DNA of 64,000 bases from positions 496,001-560,000 of the forward strand of contig CAVTXA010000009.1 of the NCBI GenBank assembly GCA_963738545.1, written 5' to 3'. This document shows, one piece after another, positions 57,032 to 64,000 of the stretch. The notes under the pieces were generated by a model. That model saw nothing but the letters and a program-made list of their open reading frames with translations, made no database searches and was not told where the DNA came from. The stretch is from Bog-756 sp963738545. Lineage in GTDB: Bacteria; Actinomycetota; Acidimicrobiia; Acidimicrobiales; RAAP-2. The translations under genes and the position numbers were made by a program. Numbering within the stretch: position 1 is the first letter of the stretch; every line of letters starts with the position of its first letter.

Positions 57032-58219
57032 TCAAGGGTCGGTGTCGAGTGACCGGAAGACCATGCCAGTGGCCGGCTTGGGGTGGAAGTACGTCGTCTT
57101 GGGGGGCATCCGCCGCCCGGCGTTGGCCCAGGCGGCGATCTGCTCCACCGACACCGGCCGCAGCAGCATCACCGCTTGGGCCTTGTCCTCGTCGACGGCG
57201 CGGACGCCCTCCTGCCACGAGTTGAGGAATGCCAGCTCGTGGTCGGGGAGCTCGGCGATGACCAGGGCCACCATGGACGAGTCCAGCTCGGAGCCGGCCG
57301 CTTCCACCGTGCCGTCCTTGGGGCTCAGGAGCCAGGCGCCCGAGGGCATCACGAGGGCCAGGGCGCCGGACTGGCCGAGGGCACTGGTGGTGCGCGCATC
57401 GAAGTCGCCGGCCCGGGTGAGGTCGAACCACGAGGCGCACACGTCGACCAGGTCGAGTCCGTCCGGCAGCCCGGAGAGGGCCCGGTGGATGGCGCCCACC
57501 TCGAGTTGGTCCTCGCTCAGCTCGACCACCAGGGCCATGACCTCGTCGGCCCCCGCGTCGCCTGCTCGACCCTCCCGATAGGCCCGGGCCGTCTCGTAGC
57601 GGTGATGTCCGTCGGCCAGGACGACCCCGGCGTCGGCCACGGCCTCCTGGACGGCGTAGATGACGGCCTCGTCGTCGATCACCCAGAGCTGGTGCCGGAT
57701 GCCGTCCAGGTCCACGGCCTCGGCGTGGGGGGGATCGGTGCGCACGAAGGTCTGGCTGAACCCGGGGGTGAGGGAAAGCCCCCAGATGGGGGACAGGTTG
57801 GCCCGGGTGGCGGCCAGCAGGTCGAGCCGGTCGCTCCTGGGCTTGGGGAGGGTCTGCTCGTGGGGGAAGATCGACGCCGCGCTCTCGTCGTCGATGCCGA
57901 GCCCCCCGATCACCCCGTTGGTGGCGTGCCCGTCCGGTGAGACCATCCGGTAGGCGTAGAGGGCGGGGGAGGGGTCCCGGACGAGGATGCCCTCGTCCTG
58001 CCACCGGACCAGCTGATTGGCGGCACTGTCGTAGCGGTCCAGCCCGGCGCGGTGGTCCGGCTCGGGCAGCTCGATCCGGACGGCGTTGGCGCTGTGGCGG
58101 GACACCAGCCGGGATCGCTCCTCGGGGCTGATCACGTCGTAGGGCGGTGACACGACCATGGACAGATCGACCCGGGCGGTGTCGTACCGCAGGCCGGCGA
58201 ACGGTTCGAATCGCGGCAT
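57032..58219 (-). CDS. DUF1015 family protein
   Basis: 395 residues. Family blocks: FAGLRYDTARV, VVSPPYDVISPEERSRL, VLADGHHRYETARAYRE near the middle, and MPPKTTYFHPKPATGMVFRSL at the end. DUF1015 proteins are widespread cytosolic proteins that I cannot tie to a reaction; they often sit beside amino-acid or serine-metabolism genes. ATG at 58219. Confidence 0.88.
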   Translation of the reverse strand: MPRFEPFAGLRYDTARVDLSMVVSPPYDVISPEERSRLVSRHSANAVRIELPEPDHRAGLDRYDSAANQLVRWQDEGILVRDPSPALYAYRMVSPDGHATNGVIGGLGIDDESAASIFPHEQTLPKPRSDRLDLLAATRANLSPIWGLSLTPGFSQTFVRTDPPHAEAVDLDGIRHQLWVIDDEAVIYAVQEAVADAGVVLADGHHRYETARAYREGRAGDAGADEVMALVVELSEDQLEVGAIHRALSGLPDGLDLVDVCASWFDLTRAGDFDARTTSALGQSGALALVMPSGAWLLSPKDGTVEAAGSELDSSMVALVIAELPDHELAFLNSWQEGVRAVDEDKAQAVMLLRPVSVEQIAAWANAGRRMPPKTTYFHPKPATGMVFRSLDTDP

Positions 58220-58284
58220 GGTCCTTGCGTAGCACACCGCCGTCGGCCGGCGGCCCCATTCCCGGCGCGGATCGGGCGGTGGAA

Positions 58285-59022
58285 TCAGGCGTTCTGGGCG
58301 ACCAGGGCCGCCATGGCCTGGGCGCCGGCCGGCTCGAGGTGCACCTGGTCCGGGGTGAACCATTCGGGATGGGGGCTCGAGAGGGCGTTCCAGTCGGCCA
58401 GCACGGCCACCCCGGGGTAGCGGGCCACCCCGGCGGCCAGCACGGCGTTGTCGGCCGCCTCCCAGGGTCGGGGCACGTTGACGTTCACGAAGACCACCCG
58501 CTTGACGCCGGACGCCGCCTGCATCATGGCGTCGAAGTCCGACGAGGTCACCGTGCCGTTGGTGCCCAGCTCCACCACCAGGACCGAGCCCAGCGTTCCG
58601 GCGGCCCGGTCGGCCTGGACGACACCGATGCCGGTCTCGAACTGCCGACTGACGACACCGTCCACGCTCACGCCCGGGATGTCCGTCTGCAGGTAGGGCT
58701 GCATGTCGATCATGATCGAGTCGCCCACCGCGGTCACCGGACCGGGCACGGCCGGGACCGCGGTGCTGGTGGTCGTGCTCGGCGGTGCGGTGGTCGGCGC
58801 TGCGGTGGCGGGGGCCGCCGACGACGGGACGGGGAGGACCGCAGTGGTGGAGGCCGGCGACGCCGCCGACGCGCCGTCGAGCGACTGCCGGGAGGTGGGC
58901 GTGGTCAGGGTCGGGGAGTTGGCCTGGGCCGTGTGGCGGGCCAGGCCGACGCCCACCAGGGCCATCAGGGCCACGAGCAGGACGATGCCTATGATCTTGT
59001 CGACTCGACTCACCTTGCCCAC
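58285..59022 (-). CDS. Membrane-anchored SGNH-hydrolase-like protein
   Basis: 245 residues. One N-terminal helix (IIGIVLLVALMALVGVGLA), a ~60-residue Ser/Thr/Pro-rich linker, then an SGNH fold: block I VGDSIMID with the nucleophile Ser, block III-like VELGTNGTV, and a C-terminal DQVHLEPAG with the Asp-x-x-His pair. It resembles the SGNH domain found at the end of OafA-type acyltransferases, so cell-wall or glycan deacylation or acyl transfer is likely; the substrate is unknown. GTG start; 65 nt upstream of the DUF1015 gene on the same strand. Confidence 0.8.
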   Translation of the reverse strand: MGKVSRVDKIIGIVLLVALMALVGVGLARHTAQANSPTLTTPTSRQSLDGASAASPASTTAVLPVPSSAAPATAAPTTAPPSTTTSTAVPAVPGPVTAVGDSIMIDMQPYLQTDIPGVSVDGVVSRQFETGIGVVQADRAAGTLGSVLVVELGTNGTVTSSDFDAMMQAASGVKRVVFVNVNVPRPWEAADNAVLAAGVARYPGVAVLADWNALSSPHPEWFTPDQVHLEPAGAQAMAALVAQNA

Positions 59023-59217
59023 GACCTAAGTTTGCCCTGCTCAAGGGCCGGATGGGGGGCACTCCTCCGAGGGGTCGGCGCCGGCGTCCCCACTCGGGTC
59101 GACCGACCGCCCGACCGGCACGCTCCCGACGCCACACGTCGACCAGTGGTCGAGGGCGTCACGGCCCGGATTCGTGGGCCCGGAGCGGTGGTGGGTGGCG
59201 GGCGGTGACCCTGCTCG

Positions 59218-59223
59218 TAGACT
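59218..59223 (+). promoter_or_regulatory. -10 element of the phosphatidyltransferase gene (leaderless)
   Basis: TAGACT lies 7 nt before the GTG at 59231. Confidence 0.5.
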
Positions 59224-59230
59224 CGGGTCC

Positions 59231-59989
59231 GTGGAAGGTGTGGGTGAGAAGACCAGGGGGGGTTCGACCGGGGACCCGGCGCCAGGGGAGAGCGACGGGC
59301 CGACGGCACGGGCGACCGGCGCCGTGCCGTCCCATCCGGTGCCGGCCCATCCCACCGCATCCCATGCCACCCCGGAGGGCGACGAGGCCGAACCCGGTGT
59401 CGACCGGATCCTGACCGTCCCCAACGCCATCACGGTGGTCCGGCTGGCCTGTATCCCCTTGTTCCTCTGGCTCCTGTTCGGCGACGACCGGCAGACGGCG
59501 GCGGCCCTCCTCCTCGGGGCGCTCGGGGCCACCGACTGGATCGACGGGTTCGTGGCCCGGCGGTACCACCAGGTGTCGACGGTGGGCAAGGTCCTCGATC
59601 CGGTGGCCGACCGGGTGCTGGTGGTCACCGCGGTCATCGCCATCACCGTCCAGGGGGCTGTGCCCATCTGGTTCGCCGTGGCCACCCTGGCCCGTGAGGT
59701 GGTGGTCTCGGCCGCCGTCCTCTTGTTGGCGTCGCTCGGGGCGGCCCGCATCGACGTCCTCTGGGTGGGCAAGGCCGGCACCTTCGCCCTCATGTTCTCG
59801 TATCCGGCCTTCCTGCTCAGCTACGGCACCGCGGCCTGGCAGGGCCCCATCCACGTCATCGCCTGGGTGACCGGGCTCATCGGGCTGACCCTGGCCTGGA
59901 TCGCCGCCGCCTCCTATGTCCCCGTGGCCCGCAAGGCCCTGGCCGAGGGCCGGCGGGGCCGTGCCGCCGCCGGGAGGGCGTCCTCATGA
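59231..59989 (+). CDS. pgsA: CDP-alcohol phosphatidyltransferase (PgsA-like)
   Basis: 252 residues. Integral membrane enzyme joining CDP-diacylglycerol to an alcohol phosphate. The signature DG-x2-AR-x8-G-x3-D-x3-D is complete (DWIDGFVARRYHQVSTVGK, then VLDPVADR). About six helices follow VPNAITVVRLACIPLFLWLL. A ~55-residue Thr/Gly/Ala-rich leader precedes it. Glycerol-3-phosphate is the likely acceptor, but phosphatidylinositol-phosphate synthesis cannot be excluded. The GTG start is set by the -10 box. Overlaps the next gene by 4 nt. Confidence 0.88.
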   Translation: MEGVGEKTRGGSTGDPAPGESDGPTARATGAVPSHPVPAHPTASHATPEGDEAEPGVDRILTVPNAITVVRLACIPLFLWLLFGDDRQTAAALLLGALGATDWIDGFVARRYHQVSTVGKVLDPVADRVLVVTAVIAITVQGAVPIWFAVATLAREVVVSAAVLLLASLGAARIDVLWVGKAGTFALMFSYPAFLLSYGTAAWQGPIHVIAWVTGLIGLTLAWIAAASYVPVARKALAEGRRGRAAAGRASS

Positions 59990-62472
59990 AGGCGGTCATC
60001 ATGGCCGGGGGCGAGGGGACCAGGCTGCGGCCGCTCACCTCCAACCAGCCCAAGCCCATGCTGCCCATGGCCAACATCCCCATGATGGAGCACGTGGTCA
60101 ACCTCCTCCGCCAGCACGGATTCGAGGACATCGTGGTCACCGTGGCCTTCATGGCCAACGCCATCCGCACCTACTTCGGGGACGGGTCCGAGTTCGGCGT
60201 CCGCATGGTCTACGCCACCGAGTCCACGCCGCTCGGCACGGCGGGCTCGGTGCGCAACGCCCGTGACGAGCTCGACGAGCGGTTTCTGGTCATCTCCGGT
60301 GACGTGCTCACCGACATCGACCTCACCCAGGTGGTCGACTTCCACGACCGGAAGGGCGGCCTCGCCACCCTGGCCCTGAAGGCGGTGGACAATCCCCTCG
60401 AGTTCGGGATCGTCATCACCGACGAGGACGGCTCCATCGACCGCTTCCTCGAGAAGCCGACGTGGGGCCAGGTGTTCAGCGACACCATCAACACCGGGAT
60501 CTACGTGCTGGAGCCGGAGATCTTCGACTTCATCCCCGAAGGCCAGCCGGTGGACTTCTCCGGGGAGTCCTTCCCTGAGGCCCTGGCCGCGGGCAAGGAG
60601 CTCTACGGCTACGTGGCCGACGGCTACTGGGAGGACGTGGGCACCCTCGAGGCCTACCTCCAGTCCCACCAGGACATCTTGGACCAGAAGGTCCAGGTGG
60701 ACATCAAGGGGTTCGAGCTCAGGCCGCGGGTGTGGCTGGGCAAGGGGGCCGAGATCGACCCGAGCGTGGTCATCGACGGGCCGGCGGTCATCGGCGACAA
60801 CTGTGTCATCGGCCCGGGGGCCCGCCTCGGCCAGTACTGCACCCTGGGCCGCAACGTCCGCATCGGGGACAACGCCGTGCTCCAGCGCTCTGTGGTCCAC
60901 GACAACACGTACCTGGGCTCGGGGGTCCGCATCGACGGCAGCGTGCTCGGTCGGGGATCCGACCTCCGCCAGGGGGTGCGGTGCGAGGAGGGCGTGGTCC
61001 TCGGTGACCAGTGCTTCGTGGGGGCCCACGCCGAGATCAAGGCCGGGGTGAAGGTCTATCCGTTCAAGACGGTGGAGGCCGGGGCCACGGTCAACTCCTC
61101 CATCGTCTGGGAGTCCATGGGGGCCCGGTCGCTGTTCGGACGGGACGGGGTCCGGGGCCTGGCCAACGTGGACATCAGTCCGGAGCTGGCCGTCCGCCTG
61201 TCCATGGCCTGGGCCTCGACCTTCGAGAAGGGGTCCACGGTCACCACCTCGCGCGACACCAGCCGCGCCGCCCGGGTGCTGAAGCGGGCCATCATGGTCG
61301 GCTGCAACGCGGCGGGGATCAACGTCGACGACCTCGAGGCGGCCACGGTGCCGGTGACCCGCTTCCAGACCACCACCTCGGACTCGATGGCCGGCGTCAC
61401 TGTCCGACTGGCTCCCGACGACCCCCAGTCGGTGGTGCTGCGCTTCTTCGACAAGGAGGGCATCGACGTCGACGAGACGACCCAACGCAAGATCGAGCGG
61501 CTGTACCACCGCGAGGACTTCCGACGGGTACTGGCCCGGGAGATCGGCGACATCGACTTCCCGCCCCGCTCCCTCGAGCACTACACCGCGGCCCTGATCG
61601 ACTCGGTGGACCTGTCCAACGCCCGCAGCGCCGACCTCAAGCTGGTGCTGGACTACTCGTTCGGGACCTCCAGCTTCGTCATGCCCAACCTGTTGGCCAA
61701 GCTCGAGGCCGAGGTGCTGGTGGTCAACCCCTACGCCAATACCGCCGGTGTGCTCCGCTTCGACCGGCAGGCCAGCGCGGCGCGCGTGTCCGAACTGGTG
61801 AGGGCCTCGGGGGCGCACCTGGGTGCGGTGCTCGACCCCGGTGGCGAGCACGTCGCCATCGTGGACGACCTCGGCCACCCCCTGACCGATGACGAGGCGC
61901 TGCTGGTGTTGTTGACCCTGGTCACCGAGGCCCACCCCTCGGCCCGCGTGGCCCTGCCCGTGGCCGTGAGTGTGGTGGCCGAGGAGATCTGCCAGAAGGC
62001 CGGCGCCGAGATCGTGTGGACCAAGCTCTCGGCCTCCCACCTGATGGAGGTGGCCCGGACCGAACGGGTCACCCTCGCCGCCAGCCAGTCGGGCGGGTTC
62101 ATCTTCCCCGCCTTCCTGCCCGCCTACGACGCCGCCGCCACCCTGGTCAACCTGCTGGCCCTCCTCACCGCCTCGGGCCGGAAGCTCTCCGAGCTGGTGG
62201 CGCAGATCCCCCCCGTCCACATCGCCCACCAGGAGGTGCACACGCCCTGGGACCAAAAGGGCATGGTCATGCGCACGCTGGTGGAGCGGTCCCTCGGGCG
62301 CGAGCTCGTCTTGGTCGACGGGGTCAAGGTGCTCGAGGCCGACGGCTGGGCGCTCGTCCTCCCCGACCCCGAGGAGCCACTGACCCACGTGTGGGCCGAG
62401 GCGGCGAGCGGATCCCAGGCCGAGGCCCGGGCCAACGAGTACGCCGTGCGGCTCGAGCAGCTCCTCCGCTAG
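59986..62472 (+). CDS. Sugar-1-phosphate nucleotidyltransferase fused to degenerate phosphohexomutase
   Basis: 828 residues. The N-terminal nucleotidyltransferase (residues ~1-235) has GGEGTRLRPLTSNQPKPMLP, GTAGSVRNARDEL and LVISGDVLTDIDL, like mannose-1-phosphate guanylyltransferase. A left-handed beta-helix follows (~250-385; hexapeptides such as VIGDNCVIGPGARLG). The C-terminal ~430 residues match phosphomanno/glucomutase, but the phosphoserine loop (TASHNP in active enzymes) reads LAPDDPQ and the metal loop (DGDxDR) reads DPGGEH. That domain is probably not a mutase. ATG overlaps pgsA (ATGA). Confidence 0.88.
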   Translation: MKAVIMAGGEGTRLRPLTSNQPKPMLPMANIPMMEHVVNLLRQHGFEDIVVTVAFMANAIRTYFGDGSEFGVRMVYATESTPLGTAGSVRNARDELDERFLVISGDVLTDIDLTQVVDFHDRKGGLATLALKAVDNPLEFGIVITDEDGSIDRFLEKPTWGQVFSDTINTGIYVLEPEIFDFIPEGQPVDFSGESFPEALAAGKELYGYVADGYWEDVGTLEAYLQSHQDILDQKVQVDIKGFELRPRVWLGKGAEIDPSVVIDGPAVIGDNCVIGPGARLGQYCTLGRNVRIGDNAVLQRSVVHDNTYLGSGVRIDGSVLGRGSDLRQGVRCEEGVVLGDQCFVGAHAEIKAGVKVYPFKTVEAGATVNSSIVWESMGARSLFGRDGVRGLANVDISPELAVRLSMAWASTFEKGSTVTTSRDTSRAARVLKRAIMVGCNAAGINVDDLEAATVPVTRFQTTTSDSMAGVTVRLAPDDPQSVVLRFFDKEGIDVDETTQRKIERLYHREDFRRVLAREIGDIDFPPRSLEHYTAALIDSVDLSNARSADLKLVLDYSFGTSSFVMPNLLAKLEAEVLVVNPYANTAGVLRFDRQASAARVSELVRASGAHLGAVLDPGGEHVAIVDDLGHPLTDDEALLVLLTLVTEAHPSARVALPVAVSVVAEEICQKAGAEIVWTKLSASHLMEVARTERVTLAASQSGGFIFPAFLPAYDAAATLVNLLALLTASGRKLSELVAQIPPVHIAHQEVHTPWDQKGMVMRTLVERSLGRELVLVDGVKVLEADGWALVLPDPEEPLTHVWAEAASGSQAEARANEYAVRLEQLLR

Positions 62473-62557
62473 ACCCGACCCGGAGCACCGTCGCCGCCAC
62501 CCGGTCGACCGGGGTACTGGCGGCCGGATCGCCTGGGCGGCGACCGCCCACGTCAGG

Positions 62558-62563
62558 TATCGT
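62558..62563 (+). promoter_or_regulatory. -10 element of gcvH (leaderless)
   Basis: TATCGT, 8 nt before the gcvH ATG; the same hexamer precedes mihF. Confidence 0.5.
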
Positions 62564-62571
62564 CCGCACCT

Positions 62572-62952
62572 ATGAACGTGCCCGAAGAGTTGCGCTACTC
62601 GTCCGATCACGAGTGGGCCCGCGACGACGGTGGTCGCATCCGGGTGGGGATCACCGACTTCGCCCAGGACGCGCTGGGCGACGTCGTCTTCGTGGACCTG
62701 CCCAGCGAGGGCACCACGGTGGAGGCGGGCGGCCTGTTGGGCGAGGTCGAGTCGACCAAGTCGGTCTCGGAGATCTACGCCCCGGTGGCGGGTCAGGTGG
62801 TGGCCGTGAACACGGCGCTCACCGACGCCCCCGAGACCCTCAACGCCGACCCGTACGGGGAGGGGTGGATCTGTGAGATCACCCCGTCGGACGCGTCGGC
62901 GGTGGACGGACTGCTCGATGCCGACGGCTACCGGCAGTTGACCTCCGGTTGA
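62572..62952 (+). CDS. gcvH: Glycine cleavage system H protein
   Basis: 126 residues. Lipoyl carrier of the glycine cleavage system. The lipoylated Lys is in GEVESTKSVSEIYAPV. It also has YSSDHEWAR and NADPYGEGWICEI. Other gcv genes are not in the window. It heads a gcvH-FHA-ftsR series, a known actinobacterial arrangement (as in M. tuberculosis gcvH-garA-Rv1828). Confidence 0.95.
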   Translation: MNVPEELRYSSDHEWARDDGGRIRVGITDFAQDALGDVVFVDLPSEGTTVEAGGLLGEVESTKSVSEIYAPVAGQVVAVNTALTDAPETLNADPYGEGWICEITPSDASAVDGLLDADGYRQLTSG

Positions 62953-63001
62953 CCGTTACCCTTGGTCGAACGACCCTCGAGAGCGGCGTGGTGAGACCGA
63001 C

Positions 63002-63007
63002 TACCGT
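63002..63007 (+). promoter_or_regulatory. -10 element of the FHA gene (leaderless)
   Basis: TACCGT, 7 nt before the GTG at 63015. Confidence 0.45.
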
Positions 63008-63014
63008 TGTGGAC

Positions 63015-63488
63015 GTGTTCTGTCCCAGTTGCGGTCATCGCAATCCGACTGGCGTCAACTTCTGCTCGTCGTGCGGCGCGTCGTTGGTGACCTCCGCTCC
63101 GGACACCTCGGTCTCGGTCGGCCCGGTGGACGAACTGGGTGACGCCGGTGAGGTCGAGGCCCACGTGGGCCTGCTCGAACTGCCCCGGGGGGTGGGCATG
63201 CTGGTGGTCAAGCGGGGAACCGACGAGGGGGTCCGCTTCGCCATCCAGGAGCCCATCGTCCAGGCCGGCCGACATCCCGAGAGCGATATCTTCCTCGACG
63301 ACATCACCGTGTCGAGGCGGCACGCCGAGTTCGTCACCCGGGACCAGCAGACCACGGTCCGGGACGTCGGCTCCCTCAACGGCACCTACGTGAACCGGGC
63401 GCGGATCGAAGAGGCCCGTCTCTCGAGTGGCGACGAGGTGCAGATCGGGAAGTTCAAGTTGCTCTACCTCCAGGCCGGTGGCGAATGA
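63015..63488 (+). CDS. Zinc-ribbon FHA-domain protein (GarA position)
   Basis: 157 residues. The N-terminus is a zinc ribbon with two Cys pairs (CPSCGHRNPTGVNFCSSCG). The FHA domain (~residues 60-150) has AGRHPESDIFLDDITVSRRH and VRDVGSLNGTYVNRARI, with the Arg, Ser, His and Asn that bind phosphothreonine. It occupies the place of garA, the regulator of 2-oxoglutarate metabolism in mycobacteria, but the phosphorylatable ETTS N-terminus of GarA is missing and replaced by the ribbon. GTG 63015 is chosen from the -10 box; GTG 63009 is possible. Confidence 0.88.
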   Translation: MFCPSCGHRNPTGVNFCSSCGASLVTSAPDTSVSVGPVDELGDAGEVEAHVGLLELPRGVGMLVVKRGTDEGVRFAIQEPIVQAGRHPESDIFLDDITVSRRHAEFVTRDQQTTVRDVGSLNGTYVNRARIEEARLSSGDEVQIGKFKLLYLQAGGE

Positions 63489-63522
63489 CGGCTCCCTCCG
63501 GGCGACCCGACGGGGACCGGCC

Positions 63523-64000
63523 GTGAGCGGGCGTTCGTATCTGTCGATCGGGGATGTCCTGACGCTGCTCCGTCAGGAGTTCCAGGACATCACCATCTCC
63601 AAGATCCGGTTCCTCGAGAGCCAGGGCCTGGTCAACCCGGAGCGGACCCCCTCGGGCTACCGCAAATTCTACGAGCACGATGTGGAGCGCCTGCGGTGGG
63701 TCCTCCGTCAGCAGCGGGAACACTTCTTGCCCCTGAAGGTCATCAAGGACCGCCTCGACGACGGTTCGGCCGAGGAGGGCCCCGACGGGATCGCGCCGGC
63801 GGCTGCCTCGCGCCCGGCCAAGGCCGCTGGACGCCGGCCGCGTCACGAGGTCGAGACCCCCGAGACCGATCCGGCCGAGGTCGCCCTGGCCGGCGACCCG
63901 GTGCTGGTGGGCCAGAGGATCGGCGCCCAGACCGAGTCGGGGGCTGTGGGCACGCCGGTCGGCGCCCATCCGGCCGGTGAGGGTACGGGCCTGCCCGGCC
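63523..64000 (+). CDS. ftsR: MerR-family regulator FtsR (N-terminal part)
   Basis: Partial, 159 residues to the right edge. MerR-type winged helix at residues ~5-75: LSIGDVLTLLRQEFQDITIS, KIRFLESQGLVNPERTPSGY and RKFYEHDVERLRWVLRQQRE. Then HFLPLKVIKDRLDD and a low-complexity Ala/Pro/Gly linker. Actinobacterial FtsR (Rv1828-like) activates ftsZ expression; the position after gcvH and the FHA gene agrees. GTG start 34 nt after the FHA stop. Confidence 0.88.
   Translation, partial: MSGRSYLSIGDVLTLLRQEFQDITISKIRFLESQGLVNPERTPSGYRKFYEHDVERLRWVLRQQREHFLPLKVIKDRLDDGSAEEGPDGIAPAAASRPAKAAGRRPRHEVETPETDPAEVALAGDPVLVGQRIGAQTESGAVGTPVGAHPAGEGTGLPG

Noticed and set aside
56838..58259. Long Arg/Gly/Pro-rich minus-strand ORF over the DUF1015 gene
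   Set aside because: Composition is that of a high-GC shadow; the DUF1015 frame carries the recognisable family motifs.

Overview
This is a high-GC window (about 70% outside the rRNA operon) from an actinobacterium. The evidence is an actinobacterial-type mIHF gene next to gmk-rpoZ-coaBC-metK-priA-def-fmt, a DUF1844 gene divergent from infC, a gcvH-FHA-ftsR block, and an rRNA spacer without tRNA genes. The 16S sequence and gene content suggest the class Acidimicrobiia; that placement is an inference.

Layout. 1-3.0 kb (minus): an unknown partial gene and a 5-oxoprolinase locus (pxpA and a pxpB-pxpC fusion). 3.1-16.5 kb (plus): mihF, gmk, rpoZ, coaBC, metK, a helicase-deficient PriA, def, fmt, rpe, ribD, ribBA, ribH, hisG and a cold-shock-like protein with a long Pro-rich tail, whose 3' end overlaps a convergent MFS transporter gene. 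18.2-25 kb: DUF1844 gene (minus), then infC (apparent AUA start), rpmI, rplT, a TrmH-type methyltransferase, pheS and pheT. About eleven apparent single-base indels cluster at 21.24-23.16 kb and look like a low-quality sequence patch rather than gene decay. 25.1-26.5 kb (minus): an FAD oxidoreductase. 26.6-35.3 kb: the arginine operon argCJBDFRGH behind two ARG-box-like palindromes, almost all genes overlapping by 1-4 bases. 35.4-37.3 kb: a DipZ-like CcdA/thioredoxin protein.

37.4-44.2 kb: one rRNA operon (16S-23S-5S) with a near-consensus promoter, boxA-like sites, processing stems and a terminator hairpin. The 23S gene carries two group I introns separated by an exon of only 8 nt (E. coli positions about 1924-1931). 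The first is 343 nt and has no ORF; the second is about 780 nt and encodes a single-motif LAGLIDADG endonuclease whose reading frame overlaps the intron core. The two introns share sequence and look like sisters. This is the most striking feature of the window.

44.2-64 kb: Tat-exported DyP peroxidase and imelysin-type lipoprotein (EfeB/EfeO-like, no efeU), a TPR protein with a disordered N-terminus, class I aldolase, an FtsX-type permease, korA-korB behind a leaderless micro-ORF encoding a PPP motif, DUF1697, a lipoprotein with seven Cys-pair repeats, DUF1015, an SGNH protein, a CDP-alcohol phosphatidyltransferase, a sugar-nucleotidyltransferase fused to a degenerate phosphohexomutase, gcvH, a zinc-ribbon FHA protein and a partial ftsR.

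Many genes have a TANNNT -10 box only 6-8 nt upstream of the start codon, which indicates widespread leaderless transcription; I used this to choose several starts.
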